In this document: piece by piece, positions 25,634 to 35,643 of the stretch
Numbering within the stretch: position 1 is the first letter of the stretch
Layout of the letters: the number at the start of each line of letters is the position of its first letter
NCBI GenBank assembly: GCA_964452045.1
Contig: CAYVKM010000009.1
Span: 14,679-78,678 of the forward strand
Direction of reading: 5' to 3'
Length of the DNA stretch: 64,000 nucleotides
From: CAYVKM01 sp964452045
GTDB taxonomy: Bacteria > Calditrichota > Calditrichia > RBG-13-44-9
Translations under genes and position numbers: made by a program
Notes under the pieces: model-generated
Database searches by the model: none
What the model was told of the DNA's origin: nothing
The model's input: the letters and a program-made list of their open reading frames with translations, nothing else

Positions 25634-27883
25634 TTAATATTGAAAACCCAGGGTTACATAATATCGTCGGTCCCTGAGTGCCAAACCACCGATATCGAAT
25701 TTAGTATCCAAAATATTCCTGATACTGCCATTCACAAACAGTTTGGCTTTGTAGACTTCTATCATTTTGCTTAGATGAAAGTCAATATTTTGATATTCTG
25801 GTAAAGTAATTTCAGAGAGTACACCCGAATTCTGTCTGATCCATCCGGTTTGCTCACTTTCCCTGAAAGCAAAAATCTGCGCCGAATATCCGGCATGATC
25901 AAAATATACGGATACCGTTCTTTTAAAATCTGACTTAAATGGGAACGCGGATTTTTCACTGATCGAATATTTTGAAATACCAACCTCAACCGACAATTTC
26001 TTATTCAGCAAAAAGACGGTTGGTTTTGCCTCAATTCCCGAAATTCCAGCAGTTTTTACATTATCATAAAAGGATATTGGTAAACCGGGGATATAATAAG
26101 TTCTGAATTTGTTTTCGTAGGAATTCTTAAAATAACTGACCTCAATCTGCCAGCCATCCACATTGACCTTATTTTTAATTTCCCGGATTATCTTGAATCC
26201 AATGTCGAAACTACGATTAATCTCGGGTTCAAGCTTGGTCTGGTCGGATGGTAAATTGGTGATTAATCGTGGTGAACTGATTTGCTGAAGAAGGGTAGGA
26301 AATTTAATGTTAGTCCCATAATTCATAAAGGCATCAAAAGCAAATTTGCCCAATCCGCCGCCTAAATGCGTCGAAAATTTCCAGAGGAGTGCATCCCAGG
26401 AATTATTACCAAATATCCCCGTGGAATCCATACTACCGGAAGGATCTCTTAATTCTGCGGCCAACTGATCGTCTTTTACGTTATCGTACCTCACACTAAA
26501 ATCAAAATCTGAAAAATCGACAAAATCACTACCAGTAGGTCCCTTAAATTTCGAAATAAAGGCAATCCCATGATGATCTCTTTGGATCTTTCCTTGCTCC
26601 AATCCCAATTGCGGTTCTGCTAAAGATCCCCGGTCATCAGTAAACTGGAGTTTGCCCCGCTGATACTGATAAGCCAGGCGCCATTCGAAATAATTATACT
26701 CTATGGCCTTGTCGAAATTTAGATGAATCGCCCGGTTTTCTATATCCCTCTCCAGTAAATTATAACCAGTCAAAAGAAATTCTGTCTCATCCAGCCACTG
26801 ATAGGCTACAGAAAGTTTAACCTTGCTCAATTTATATAGAGTCCCATCGAATTTTGCAGAGAGTAATTGATTATAATTTAAGATGCTTTCATTATCCCGG
26901 GTATCCTGATAGTCGAGCTTACTCCTTAGATAGAGCAAGCTGACCGATGAAGGATTCTTATTTTCCGGATTTTTTGATAGATCATAAAGAACCGACGCGG
27001 TATGAAATTCCGATTTATTTACCAGGGCAAGGCTTGTAAAATCCGAATATCTGCGGGTGGAGCCGCCTTTACGAATACTATAATTCAAATGTAATTTATT
27101 AAATCCGTAATTAACACCGGCATTCCAAATTCCGGAATCGTAACTCCCGAATTGTTGTTTGAAACGAATATTATAATCACGAAAAACTTTCGGAACAATA
27201 TTGATCACCCCGGAAAATGCTTCCGGACCAAATATTGCTGTATTACTGCCTTTTATAATTTCAAAACGATCCACATCATCCAGATCGATCAGGGCCAGAT
27301 TAAATACATTATCATATAAATTGTTAAGCTTTATGCCGTCATATAGTACAAGGACTTCATCGGGATTGCCCCCACGGATCGCTGCAGTTTTTCTACCGCT
27401 GATTTCCTCTTCCACCTGTACACTCTGATCGGTTCGAAGCAGGTCACCAGCATCAATAAATCCTTTAAGCTCAAACTGGCGGGCTTCATAAAGGGTAACC
27501 GTCTGGGGCAAATCTTTCTCGATTTCGATCTTTTCCCGAGTGGCTTCAACTTCAATTGCGGGAAGGGGAATGACTCGCTCGGTAAGATAGATGTTTGAAT
27601 TTATTTGCAGATCGGCCACGCTTCGTTTTAGTGTATCATAGCCGACATGTTGAAAAACAAGTATTGTCTGGTCAGTCGCCCGCGGAATACGCAGAAGGAA
27701 CTTTCCGGAAATGTTGGTAACCGTTCCAATATCCTGGTCCTCCACATAAACATTTACTCCGCAAATTTCATAACGAGTGTTGATGTCTCTTACTTTGCCC
27801 TCCAGAACAACTCCCTGACCCAGCAGGAATCGGAAACAAATTAAAAGAGAAAGGAACAAATAGTGATACTTTACTGTTGACAT
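25634..27883 (-). CDS. TonB-dependent outer-membrane receptor with carboxypeptidase-regulatory N-terminal domain
   Basis: The protein has 749 residues with a signal peptide (cleavage near LLGQG, residues 20-24). Residues about 25-105 form a CarboxypepD_reg-like domain (GKVRDINTRYEICGVNVYV, LVFQHVGYDTLKRSV). The plug follows with AAIRGGNPDEVLVLYDGIKL and IEIIKGSNTAIFGPEAFSGVINIV, then a beta-barrel of aromatic-rich strands ending YYVTLGFQY. It imports a ligand across the outer membrane using TonB energy. The ligand cannot be assigned; co-transcription with two lipoproteins, one esterase-like, hints at an organic ligand. The 267-nt gap upstream separates it from divergent hflK and probably holds both promoters. 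Confidence 0.9.
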   Translation of the reverse strand: MSTVKYHYLFLSLLICFRFLLGQGVVLEGKVRDINTRYEICGVNVYVEDQDIGTVTNISGKFLLRIPRATDQTILVFQHVGYDTLKRSVADLQINSNIYLTERVIPLPAIEVEATREKIEIEKDLPQTVTLYEARQFELKGFIDAGDLLRTDQSVQVEEEISGRKTAAIRGGNPDEVLVLYDGIKLNNLYDNVFNLALIDLDDVDRFEIIKGSNTAIFGPEAFSGVINIVPKVFRDYNIRFKQQFGSYDSGIWNAGVNYGFNKLHLNYSIRKGGSTRRYSDFTSLALVNKSEFHTASVLYDLSKNPENKNPSSVSLLYLRSKLDYQDTRDNESILNYNQLLSAKFDGTLYKLSKVKLSVAYQWLDETEFLLTGYNLLERDIENRAIHLNFDKAIEYNYFEWRLAYQYQRGKLQFTDDRGSLAEPQLGLEQGKIQRDHHGIAFISKFKGPTGSDFVDFSDFDFSVRYDNVKDDQLAAELRDPSGSMDSTGIFGNNSWDALLWKFSTHLGGGLGKFAFDAFMNYGTNIKFPTLLQQISSPRLITNLPSDQTKLEPEINRSFDIGFKIIREIKNKVNVDGWQIEVSYFKNSYENKFRTYYIPGLPISFYDNVKTAGISGIEAKPTVFLLNKKLSVEVGISKYSISEKSAFPFKSDFKRTVSVYFDHAGYSAQIFAFRESEQTGWIRQNSGVLSEITLPEYQNIDFHLSKMIEVYKAKLFVNGSIRNILDTKFDIGGLALRDRRYYVTLGFQY

Positions 27884-28150
27884 GGTCGAGTTCCGTTGAA
27901 CTCTAAATAAAGTTTTAGTAAACCTGCTATTCTATTTATTTTCAGTTAGGTGCTCAAATCACCTGTTTGGTACAAGATTAAAATTCAATTGATAAATTGC
28001 AACTAAAACTTATTATTGTATCAAAGAGGTATAATCTTTATATTTTTATATGTGATTAGAATATTTAACTTTCTCAAAATTCCCTACGAGATTTATTCAT
28101 CGTTGTTACAATAATCAAATGAAAATAGAATAAAAAAATTGGAGGATTCT

Positions 28151-29134
28151 ATGCAAGATAATATGCCATTTGATCTGAACAAATTCCGACCCCCTAACCT
28201 GAATTCTAAAATGATTCAGTGGATTGCCATCGGAATTGTTTTGCTCGTTTTAATTTTCACCTCATTCTTTACCATTGGGCCGGAAGAAGTCGGCGTCATA
28301 TTACGGTTTGGTAAATTTGCCCGAATTGTCGATCCCGGCTTAAATTTTAAACTGCCTTTCGGTATTGAAACGCTGGACAAAGTTCCAGTAGAAAGGCAAC
28401 TAAAACAGGAATTTGGTTTCAGAACCGCGGAACCGGGTGTAAGAACGCAGTATGCCACTCGGGGTTACGAGGGCGAATCCCTAATGTTAACCGGGGATTT
28501 AAATGCGGCGGAAGTCGAATGGATTGTTCAGTTTAGGGTGGCTGATCCATATAAATTTTTATTTAAGGTTCGCAATGCTGTTCAGACCTTCCGGGATATG
28601 AATGAAGCTGTAATGAGAGAAATAGTTGGCGACCGCAGCATAAATGAGGTATTGACTGTCGGCCGTGTGGAAATTGCGAATACAGTAACGGAAATGCTGC
28701 AGGAGTTATGTGATCAGTATGAAACAGGAATAAAAGTAGACCAGGTTGTTTTGCAGGATGTCAATCCTCCCGATCCGGTAAAGCCTGCCTTTAACGAGGT
28801 CAATGAGGCCCAGCAAGAAAGGGAAAAACTTATCAACCAGGCGAAATCCGAATATAACAAGGTAATTCCAAAAGCCCGCGGAGATGCAGACCGAATAATT
28901 GAGGAAGCAAAAGGTTATGCGGTTAAAAGAGTAAATGAAGCCAAGGGAGATGCTTCCAGATTCACTTCTGTTTTCAGGGAATATCAGAAAGCTCCGGAGG
29001 TAACCAGACAAAGAATTTACCTGGAAACAATGAATGATATATTACCAAAGGTGGGCAGAAAATTAGTGACCGACGAAAAAAGTGCGGGAATATTACCGCT
29101 GTTTAATCTAAGCAAGGAGGGCCCACAACAATGA
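28151..29134 (+). CDS. hflK: HflK, SPFH-domain regulator of FtsH
   Basis: The protein has about 327 residues. The start is ATG 28151, because a perfect GGAGG lies 6 nt upstream; an in-frame TTG at 28139 includes the Shine-Dalgarno itself. One N-terminal membrane helix (WIAIGIVLLVLIFTSFF) is followed by the SPFH/band-7 domain (IGPEEVGVILRFGKF, VEWIVQFRVADPYKFLFKVR) and a coiled-coil helix rich in Ala, Glu and Lys. HflK with HflC surrounds the FtsH protease. It overlaps hflC by ATGA. Confidence 0.95.
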   Translation: MQDNMPFDLNKFRPPNLNSKMIQWIAIGIVLLVLIFTSFFTIGPEEVGVILRFGKFARIVDPGLNFKLPFGIETLDKVPVERQLKQEFGFRTAEPGVRTQYATRGYEGESLMLTGDLNAAEVEWIVQFRVADPYKFLFKVRNAVQTFRDMNEAVMREIVGDRSINEVLTVGRVEIANTVTEMLQELCDQYETGIKVDQVVLQDVNPPDPVKPAFNEVNEAQQEREKLINQAKSEYNKVIPKARGDADRIIEEAKGYAVKRVNEAKGDASRFTSVFREYQKAPEVTRQRIYLETMNDILPKVGRKLVTDEKSAGILPLFNLSKEGPQQ

Positions 29135-30084
29135 AACAATTAACTTTAATTTTTATAATAGTCGCTGCATTCGTTGCACTCGTGTTAGTTTTATCGTCCG
29201 TGTTTATTGTAAATGAGACAGAACAGGTTATTATTACGCGTTTTGGTAAACCGGTGAGAGATCCCATCGTGACTCCCGGTATTCACATAAAGTACCCATT
29301 CATTGAACAGGCAAATTTTTTCGATAAAAGATTTCTGGAGTGGGATGGGGATCCCAATCAGATTCCCACCAAAGATAAAAGATTTATCTGGGTCGATACC
29401 TATGCACGGTGGCGTATTACCGATCCCCTGCTCTTTTTCCAGCGCTTACGTGACGAAAGGGGTGCACAATCTCGCCTGGATGATATTCTGGACGGTGAAA
29501 CCAGAAACGCTGTGGCTGGGCATGATCTGGTAGAAATTATCCGCTCTACCAACAGAAAGCTGGAAATTAGTGAAGTAATGGAAGAAATCCTGGAATCCGA
29601 ACTGGATTTTAAAATCAAGTATGGCCGCGATCAAATCACTAAACTGATTGTTGAAGCTGTTTCACCCAAATTGAACGAACTCGGTATTGAATTGCTGGAT
29701 CTTCGATTTAAACGGATTAATTATGTGGAGGAAGTGCAGCAGAAAATCTATGAAAGGATGAGCGCCGAACGGAAAAGAATAGCCGATAAATACCGGTCGG
29801 AGGGTCAGGGAGAGGCCGCAAAAATTTTGGGAGATAAAGAACGGGATCTAAAACAGATCGAATCAGAAGCGTACCGTACTGCCCAGGAAATTAAGGGTAA
29901 AGCCGATGCCGAGGCAACAGCTATTTATGCTAAAGCCTACAATCAAAATCAATCTTCCCGGGATTTTTATAAATTTATCAAAACCATGGAGACCTATCAG
30001 ACCACTCTTTCCGAGAAGGACTGGCTTATTTTATCGACTGAAGGTGATTTCTTTAAATATTTGCAGAAACAATCCGGACGATAG
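29131..30084 (+). CDS. hflC: HflC, SPFH-domain regulator of FtsH
   Basis: The 317-residue protein has an N-terminal membrane helix (TLIFIIVAAFVALVLVLSS), then VNETEQVIITRFGKPVRDP, the HflC-specific RFIWVDTYARWRI and RLDDILDGETRNAVAGHDLVE, and a long charged helix with KIYERMSAERKRIADKYRSEG. GGAGG precedes the ATG inside the end of hflK. It acts with HflK in the inner membrane, facing the periplasm, and is closed by a terminator at 30107-30140. Confidence 0.96.
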   Translation: MKQLTLIFIIVAAFVALVLVLSSVFIVNETEQVIITRFGKPVRDPIVTPGIHIKYPFIEQANFFDKRFLEWDGDPNQIPTKDKRFIWVDTYARWRITDPLLFFQRLRDERGAQSRLDDILDGETRNAVAGHDLVEIIRSTNRKLEISEVMEEILESELDFKIKYGRDQITKLIVEAVSPKLNELGIELLDLRFKRINYVEEVQQKIYERMSAERKRIADKYRSEGQGEAAKILGDKERDLKQIESEAYRTAQEIKGKADAEATAIYAKAYNQNQSSRDFYKFIKTMETYQTTLSEKDWLILSTEGDFFKYLQKQSGR

Positions 30085-30106
30085 CTTATTCTGCTGAACC
30101 ATAAAC

Positions 30107-30140
30107 AAAAAGCCGGTAAAAGTTTTTACCGGCTTTTTTT
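30107..30140 (+). terminator. Bidirectional rho-independent terminator after hflC and osmC-like gene
   Basis: A 15-bp stem of AAAAAGCCGGTAAAA with its exact complement has a very short loop and T-runs on both sides. It ends hflC on the plus strand and the OsmC gene (ending at 30165) on the minus strand. Confidence 0.92.
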
Positions 30141-30164
30141 ATTACCTCTCACCAATGAATAAAT

Positions 30165-30581
30165 TTATTCTGAAACTGCCTGCGTTTCAGTTACGTTGGT
30201 AAAAACATCAAATTCAGGTGGATTTTCAAAATGTTTTTTCACAGCACACTGATCTGCCGCTCTAACTAGGGCAGCGTGATACTTCTCCGGAAAATCTGTG
30301 GGTACCTGAATTTCCAGTTCCACTTTACCCACCAAACCAGTAAACGGGTTCGACCTCATTCTCTGAATTATTCGAATTCCTTCGGTAGGAAGTCCCCGTT
30401 GTTTGCAAAATCCAAGAATATAAATGCCGGCACATGTCCCAATTGATGCCAGAAAGGTAGCAAAAGGAGTTGGGGAAATCCCTGGTTTACCATTCATATC
30501 AGGCTGATCTGTTTGAACCTTGTGAGGCCCAAAATGAGCGTCAACTCTTAATCCTTCCGGAAAATCAATAATCATATCCAT
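30165..30581 (-). CDS. OsmC family protein
   Basis: The protein has 138 residues with the OsmC fold pattern: MNGKPGISPTPFATFLASIGTCAGIYILGFC, giving the peroxidatic-type Cys in GTCAG, and a second Cys in AADQCAVKKHFENPP near residue 112. These two Cys are the hallmark of thiol peroxidase-like OsmC/Ohr proteins, though some members are not peroxidases. It is monocistronic and shares a terminator with hflC. Confidence 0.9.
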   Translation of the reverse strand: MDMIIDFPEGLRVDAHFGPHKVQTDQPDMNGKPGISPTPFATFLASIGTCAGIYILGFCKQRGLPTEGIRIIQRMRSNPFTGLVGKVELEIQVPTDFPEKYHAALVRAADQCAVKKHFENPPEFDVFTNVTETQAVSE

Positions 30582-30713
30582 TTAAACACTTCTCCTATGT
30601 AACAAGGTTATATATTTTCAACTTATTACCAAATTGTTAATATAGATGTTTCCACCATATAAAAGTTACAGAGACTGAAATTTAGGGTTATAGGAGAGTA
30701 GGAAGGCAAAATT

Positions 30714-31820
30714 CTAGTTTAATAATTTTCGTTCTAACTGAAATTCAAGATAAGATTCAATCTGATTTATCATCTTATCTAGTGAAAGATTTTCTAAAAT
30801 GTACTTCCGGGCATTCTGACCAATTTCCTGGCATAATTGAGGATTTTTCAGCAATTCTACGGCCTTCAAGAACATTTCCTGCTGATTATCTGGTTGGGTA
30901 ATAAAACCGGTTTTATCTGTTTCGATTAATTCGCCTACTCCACCAACGTTAAAAGCGACCACTGTTTTAGCGGAAAGCATGGCCTCCATCACCACATTTG
31001 GAAAACCCTCTTCCTCGGAAGTTAATAATACCACATCGCAAACTGCATAGAGTGGAAACGGATTTGACAGGTGACTGATAAAAATTACCTCATTTTCCAG
31101 TCCCAATTCTTTAACCCTGATTTCCAGTTCCTGCTTCAGAGGTCCGTCTCCGATAATCAGAAATTTAACCTGAGGTATTTCATTTTTCATCCTATGGGCA
31201 ATTTCCAGAAAAATATGATGTTGTTTCTGTTTGACTAACCTGCCAAAAATACCGATAAATTTACATTCTTCCGGAAGATTGTATTCCCGAATTACTTGAT
31301 CCCGCGGATAATCAACTTTTTGACTGGTATCGATGCCATTATGGATCACTTTGATAAAATCATCAGATAACCAGCCATAAGATAAATACCGGTTCTTAAT
31401 GGCGTTGGTATTTGTGATGATGCCATCCACCAGCCGGGTGTATGTGAGCCGGTACCGCCAATTATTTTGCAGAATAGGTAAACCGTTTCGGGCCAGTAAT
31501 ATTTGGACCGGAGAGCATTTGGCTGCCAGAACAGATAGCCGGATATCCTTGTTAAAGTTCGCAATAATTATATTTATAGAGTTCTTTCTAAAGTATTTCG
31601 TTAACTTAAAAATATTAATTAAACCAAAATCTCCTTTAATGGATAGTCCAAATATGGGAAAATTATTTTCCGAGCATACACTCAGAAACTTGGAACCTTT
31701 TCTGCCACCAAAATAAACATGATGTCCACGGGATCTTAAACCGATCGCAGACATCAGCATCCATTTTTCTCCACCTCCCCAGGTGGTCTCACCTATGCTA
31801 TTGATAAAAAAAATATTCAT
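30714..31820 (-). CDS. GT4 family glycosyltransferase
   Basis: The protein has 368 residues with a GT-B layout: N-terminal GGGEKWMLMSAIGLRSRGHHV, linker region FKVIHNGIDTSQ, the nucleotide-sugar part FIGIFGRLVKQKQHHIF and FLIIGDGPLKQEL, and the acid-base-side EEEGFPNVVMEAMLS (Glu pair of GT4). It probably adds a sugar to a lipid-linked or surface glycan. It is the last gene of a GT4-ABC-GT4 run, 3 nt after the ABC gene. The GGGEKW opening resembles its neighbour's GGTERW. Confidence 0.92.
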   Translation of the reverse strand: MNIFFINSIGETTWGGGEKWMLMSAIGLRSRGHHVYFGGRKGSKFLSVCSENNFPIFGLSIKGDFGLINIFKLTKYFRKNSINIIIANFNKDIRLSVLAAKCSPVQILLARNGLPILQNNWRYRLTYTRLVDGIITNTNAIKNRYLSYGWLSDDFIKVIHNGIDTSQKVDYPRDQVIREYNLPEECKFIGIFGRLVKQKQHHIFLEIAHRMKNEIPQVKFLIIGDGPLKQELEIRVKELGLENEVIFISHLSNPFPLYAVCDVVLLTSEEEGFPNVVMEAMLSAKTVVAFNVGGVGELIETDKTGFITQPDNQQEMFLKAVELLKNPQLCQEIGQNARKYILENLSLDKMINQIESYLEFQLERKLLN

Positions 31821-31823
31821 TAT

Positions 31824-33695
31824 CTATATGGCAAACTGGAGTTCGTAGAGATGCCGGTATCGATCCGAGCGCTGGATCAGTTCGGTATGAGTTCCAATAT
31901 CCAAAATCTTACCTTCATCCAACAGAATTATTTTATCTGCATTAATAACCGAGGAAAGGCGATGAGCAATAATCAAAACAGTCCGATCCTTCATCAGATT
32001 CTCGATGGCTTCCTGGATAAGGTGTTCTGCTTCCGAATCCAGCGAAGAAGTGGCTTCATCAAATATAAGAATTGCTGGATTTTTTAATATCGCCCGTGCA
32101 ATGGATAAACGCTGTCGTTGGCCACCGGAGAGTCTGGTACCTCTTTCCCCGATAATTGTCTCATAACCTTTGGGCATTTGTTGGATGAATTCAGAGGCAT
32201 TTGCTAATTTTGCAGCCCATTCAATTTGTTCCAGGGTGTAATCTGCCCTTCCATAGGCAATATTATTGGCAACCGTTTCATTAAAGAGGATAACTTCCTG
32301 GGTAACAATCCCCATCAATCCCCGCAGATCCTGTAATTTCAAATCTCGGATATCCAGGTCATCAATTAGAATCGCACCCTTTTCAATATCATAAAAGCGG
32401 GGTAATAAATTAACCAGCGTAGTTTTACCGGCACCACTGCTTCCCACCAGGGCAATTTTCTCATTTTTAATTACTTCCAGATTTATGCCATTAAGGACCC
32501 ATCCTTCGTCCGCATCATATCTGAAATAAACATCCCGATAGGCAATAATCCGGTCAAAGTTTTTCTTCTCCCTGGCATCGGGTTTATCTGTAATGACATT
32601 TGGGGTATCCAGGATATCAAAAATTCTTTTACCGGAAGCCAGGGCAGTTTGAACATTGTTGTTGAGTTCACCCAGACTTTTAATTGGCTCCATTATGGAA
32701 AACAGGATGACAATGAATCGAATAAAATCCTCCGGATCCAGGAGATCCCCGGAAAGAACCAAGCGACCGCCAAACCATAATACACTCACCATAATACCTA
32801 TACCAAGCGTCTCGGAAAGGGGTGAGGACAATCTATTTAATCGTACTTGTCTCAATACTGCTTTAAAATGTTTAAGCGTTCGATTCTCAAATTTTTTTCT
32901 CTCAAATTCTTCCATGGAAAAGGCTTTGACGACTCTGATACCGGAAATCGTTTCCTGCAGGACCGTGGTGATCTCTGCGATCCTTTCCTGTACCCTCCGG
33001 CTTTTTCTTTTCAGACTCTGACCGATTCGCTGAATTAGCACACCACTCACCGGAACAACAATTAACGCTACCAGGGTTAATCGCCAGCTTATACTTACCA
33101 AAAGGGATAAAAAGATGATAATGACAATCGGATCCCTGATTATTTTGGTAAAACTTCGGTTAACCGCGACATTGAGGGAGTTGATATCATTGGTAATCCG
33201 GGACATCAGATTACCCGTCTCATAACGCTGGAAGAAACTGAACGGTTGCAGGAGAATATGGCCGTAGACCTGGTCCCGTAAATCTTTAATCACTCTCTGT
33301 TCAACAAAACTCACCCAGAACGCTTCTAAGAAGCTGAAGGTATTCTTTAAGAAGAAAGTGATAAAAATAATAACACACAACACCTGAAGCGCTTTTAACC
33401 GGTTATCCTGGGGGATAAAATGCTCGGTTTTGGATTTCAACCATTTATTGAGGTTTAGTATGCTAGTATTCTGCTCTTCTTCCGGTGGTTGAATTTGCTG
33501 TTCGACCGCCGGTTTACCAGACTCAAAAAGCGTACTGATGAAAGGGGCAACCATCCAAATGGATAAGGTATTAAAAATTACATAAAGAAAGTTAAGCGTT
33601 AGTATGACCAGCAACAGGAAAGCATAAGGCCGGAGATATCCCAGGATCCTCAGATAGAGTTTAAGACTTTTTTCGTCAGATTTCTTTTTCATCAA
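31824..33695 (-). CDS. MsbA-like ABC transporter, fused permease and ATPase
   Basis: The protein has 623 residues. The N-terminal ~330 residues form six membrane helices of the type IV exporter fold (FLEAFWVSFVEQRVIKDLRDQ, the coupling-helix region). The ATPase follows with Walker A GSSGAGKTT, a Q-loop in VTQEVILFN, signature LSGGQRQRLSIARAI, Walker B ILIFDEATSSLD and the H-loop IIAHRLSS. Such exporters flip lipid A cores or other lipid-linked oligosaccharides. Its placement between two GT4 genes favours a glycolipid substrate. It overlaps the upstream GT4 gene by 20 nt. Confidence 0.92.
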   Translation of the reverse strand: MMKKKSDEKSLKLYLRILGYLRPYAFLLLVILTLNFLYVIFNTLSIWMVAPFISTLFESGKPAVEQQIQPPEEEQNTSILNLNKWLKSKTEHFIPQDNRLKALQVLCVIIFITFFLKNTFSFLEAFWVSFVEQRVIKDLRDQVYGHILLQPFSFFQRYETGNLMSRITNDINSLNVAVNRSFTKIIRDPIVIIIFLSLLVSISWRLTLVALIVVPVSGVLIQRIGQSLKRKSRRVQERIAEITTVLQETISGIRVVKAFSMEEFERKKFENRTLKHFKAVLRQVRLNRLSSPLSETLGIGIMVSVLWFGGRLVLSGDLLDPEDFIRFIVILFSIMEPIKSLGELNNNVQTALASGKRIFDILDTPNVITDKPDAREKKNFDRIIAYRDVYFRYDADEGWVLNGINLEVIKNEKIALVGSSGAGKTTLVNLLPRFYDIEKGAILIDDLDIRDLKLQDLRGLMGIVTQEVILFNETVANNIAYGRADYTLEQIEWAAKLANASEFIQQMPKGYETIIGERGTRLSGGQRQRLSIARAILKNPAILIFDEATSSLDSEAEHLIQEAIENLMKDRTVLIIAHRLSSVINADKIILLDEGKILDIGTHTELIQRSDRYRHLYELQFAI

Positions 33696-34794
33696 TTAAA
33701 TCCGCTAGCAGAACTTCCAATTGATCGGCCATTGACCGGAGGCTGAACCTGCTTTTAACCAACTTAAAAGCATCATCCCTTAATTTGTATCGAAGTTCGG
33801 CATTTTTCAAGAGCGATTCCATTGATTTCATAATTACCTGCTCATTCAGCCGATTTACCAATATACCATTTTCCATATGAGTGATTATTTCGCCAGCACC
33901 AGCCACATCACTTATGATTACCGGAACGCCGTTGGCCATAGCTTCCAAGGCTACATTTGGGAAACCCTCATTTTCTGATAACAATACCAATGCATCGGCT
34001 TGAGATAACAATTCCGGTACATCCCTTCTCTGTCCCCAAAATTTAACCTCATCCTGAAGATTGAGTTTTTGCGTTAGAATTTTCAGAGATTCCTGTTCCG
34101 ACCCTTCCCCTACAATCCACAATTGTAGATAAATATGTTTTGTTTTCTCCTTTACATTACTAAATATCTCCAGCAGTCTATCCGCATTTTTCCTTTGGAT
34201 CAGACTGCCGACATATATAAAAGTAAAGGGATCCGGATTTTTGCGAAATTCAGGAAGTTGAGCAGGAATTTTTACCCCGTTATAGATAATATTAATTTTC
34301 CGGGTTGGTATAAATTCACTTTTTGCCAATGTTTCCTGAATCGCCTTCGCATTCACCAGTATTCGGTCAGCCCATTTTCCATAAAGATTTCTGTTCTTCC
34401 ATTTCTTTTTAATGGGACGATCAATTCCCAATCTTATGATGCTTTTCCGATGAGCCAGCCTGGCTGCAATCGTCCCTAACCAGTATTCTTTTACTTTGGT
34501 GGGAATAACAACCTGAATACCCTCTTTTTTTATAAATCGAACCAAAGATAATACACTAAGAAAATCGGCATCGTTTTTCAGCGGAAAGTAAACGGTTTTT
34601 AGTCCCACTGTTTCAGCATAATCCCGTATAATCCCGTACCGGTAACCCACAAAAACCTGATGACCACATAATTTTAGTTCTTTTGCAGCATTGATCGTCC
34701 ATCTTTCGGTTCCGCCAAAAATTGCAGAAGAATTAAGGAACAAAATTTGATGTTTTGTCTTCGAATCTTTGGATTTTTTTCTTGGCATATTCAA
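33676..34794 (-). CDS. GT4 family glycosyltransferase
   Basis: The protein has 372 residues and a GT-B fold: FGGTERWTINAAKEL at the N-terminus, INIIYNGVKIP in the linker, FIYVGSLIQRKNADRL and the SENEGFPNVALEAMANGVPVI donor-binding stretch. The N-terminal Lys-rich segment is not a signal. It starts at ATG 34794, 57 nt after the hydrolase gene, and its last codons overlap the ABC gene. Its similarity in layout to the other GT4 gene of this run suggests both extend the same glycan. Confidence 0.92.
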   Translation of the reverse strand: MNMPRKKSKDSKTKHQILFLNSSAIFGGTERWTINAAKELKLCGHQVFVGYRYGIIRDYAETVGLKTVYFPLKNDADFLSVLSLVRFIKKEGIQVVIPTKVKEYWLGTIAARLAHRKSIIRLGIDRPIKKKWKNRNLYGKWADRILVNAKAIQETLAKSEFIPTRKINIIYNGVKIPAQLPEFRKNPDPFTFIYVGSLIQRKNADRLLEIFSNVKEKTKHIYLQLWIVGEGSEQESLKILTQKLNLQDEVKFWGQRRDVPELLSQADALVLLSENEGFPNVALEAMANGVPVIISDVAGAGEIITHMENGILVNRLNEQVIMKSMESLLKNAELRYKLRDDAFKLVKSRFSLRSMADQLEVLLADLIDEKEI

Positions 34795-34851
34795 TGACTT
34801 AATACCCGAATCCTTATTCTGGCAGGACGTCTTAAGGTAGAGTAAAAAGTT

Positions 34852-35640
34852 TTAACTGGAAATCCGGATTAGATCCATCAGGATCTCATTAAACTGTTCG
34901 GTTTGTTCAATATTGCTTAAATGGGCCGAATCCAATATTGTTAATTGAGAACCGGGAATTAATTCGCTCATTTTTTCAGCATCCTGGACCTTGATGAGCT
35001 CATCATGCCTTCCGGTGATTATGGAGACCGGAAATTTAATTGCTTTCAATACGTCGGTCGAATCCGGCCGGTTGGCCATGGCGAGCTGTGCCTGGATAAC
35101 CCCGGCCACCGTGCTTTCCATCATCAAATCTTTAATTTCCTCTACTCTGTCCGGGAATTTTTTTCGGAAGTCCGGTTTGAAAAACTTATCCAGGTGACTT
35201 GAGATCAACGGACCCAAATCCATTTCTCTTTTTAATTCTTCTACCATTTTAGATCGTCTCTGTTTGCCCGCATCATCATCGGCTGTTGCCCGGGTATTGG
35301 AAAGCAATAAACCGGCAAAACACTCGGAGTGATATCTGAAAAGGGTTAATGCTACATAACCACCCATACTTAAACCCACAAATATGGCTTTATCAATACC
35401 CAGCGAATGCAGGATCTGATGTGTCAAATCTGCATAGTCTTTCATACTGATTTCGGATTTGATCAATTTACTCCCCCCGAATCCCGGATAGTCAAATGTT
35501 ACAGTATTAAATCCCTTATTCTGTAGAAATTCGGTTTGCGGCTGCCACATTCGGGAATTGACCGGGAAGGCATGTAAAAAAACAATGAGCGGTTTCGCAC
35601 AACGGATATTGGTTTTAATATCACATTGAAATTGTAACAT
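34852..35640 (-). CDS. Alpha/beta-hydrolase fold protein
   Basis: The protein has 262 residues with the full hydrolase pattern: the oxyanion-hole strand LIVFLHAFPVNSRMW, nucleophile elbow GLSMGGY, an Asp in ITGRHDEL and the catalytic His in LDSAHLSNIEQ. It belongs with esterase/lactonase-type enzymes, but the substrate cannot be assigned. It lies 3 nt after the TPR-ATPase gene and before the GT4-ABC-GT4 set. Confidence 0.9.
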   Translation of the reverse strand: MLQFQCDIKTNIRCAKPLIVFLHAFPVNSRMWQPQTEFLQNKGFNTVTFDYPGFGGSKLIKSEISMKDYADLTHQILHSLGIDKAIFVGLSMGGYVALTLFRYHSECFAGLLLSNTRATADDDAGKQRRSKMVEELKREMDLGPLISSHLDKFFKPDFRKKFPDRVEEIKDLMMESTVAGVIQAQLAMANRPDSTDVLKAIKFPVSIITGRHDELIKVQDAEKMSELIPGSQLTILDSAHLSNIEQTEQFNEILMDLIRISS

Positions 35641-35643
35641 GAT

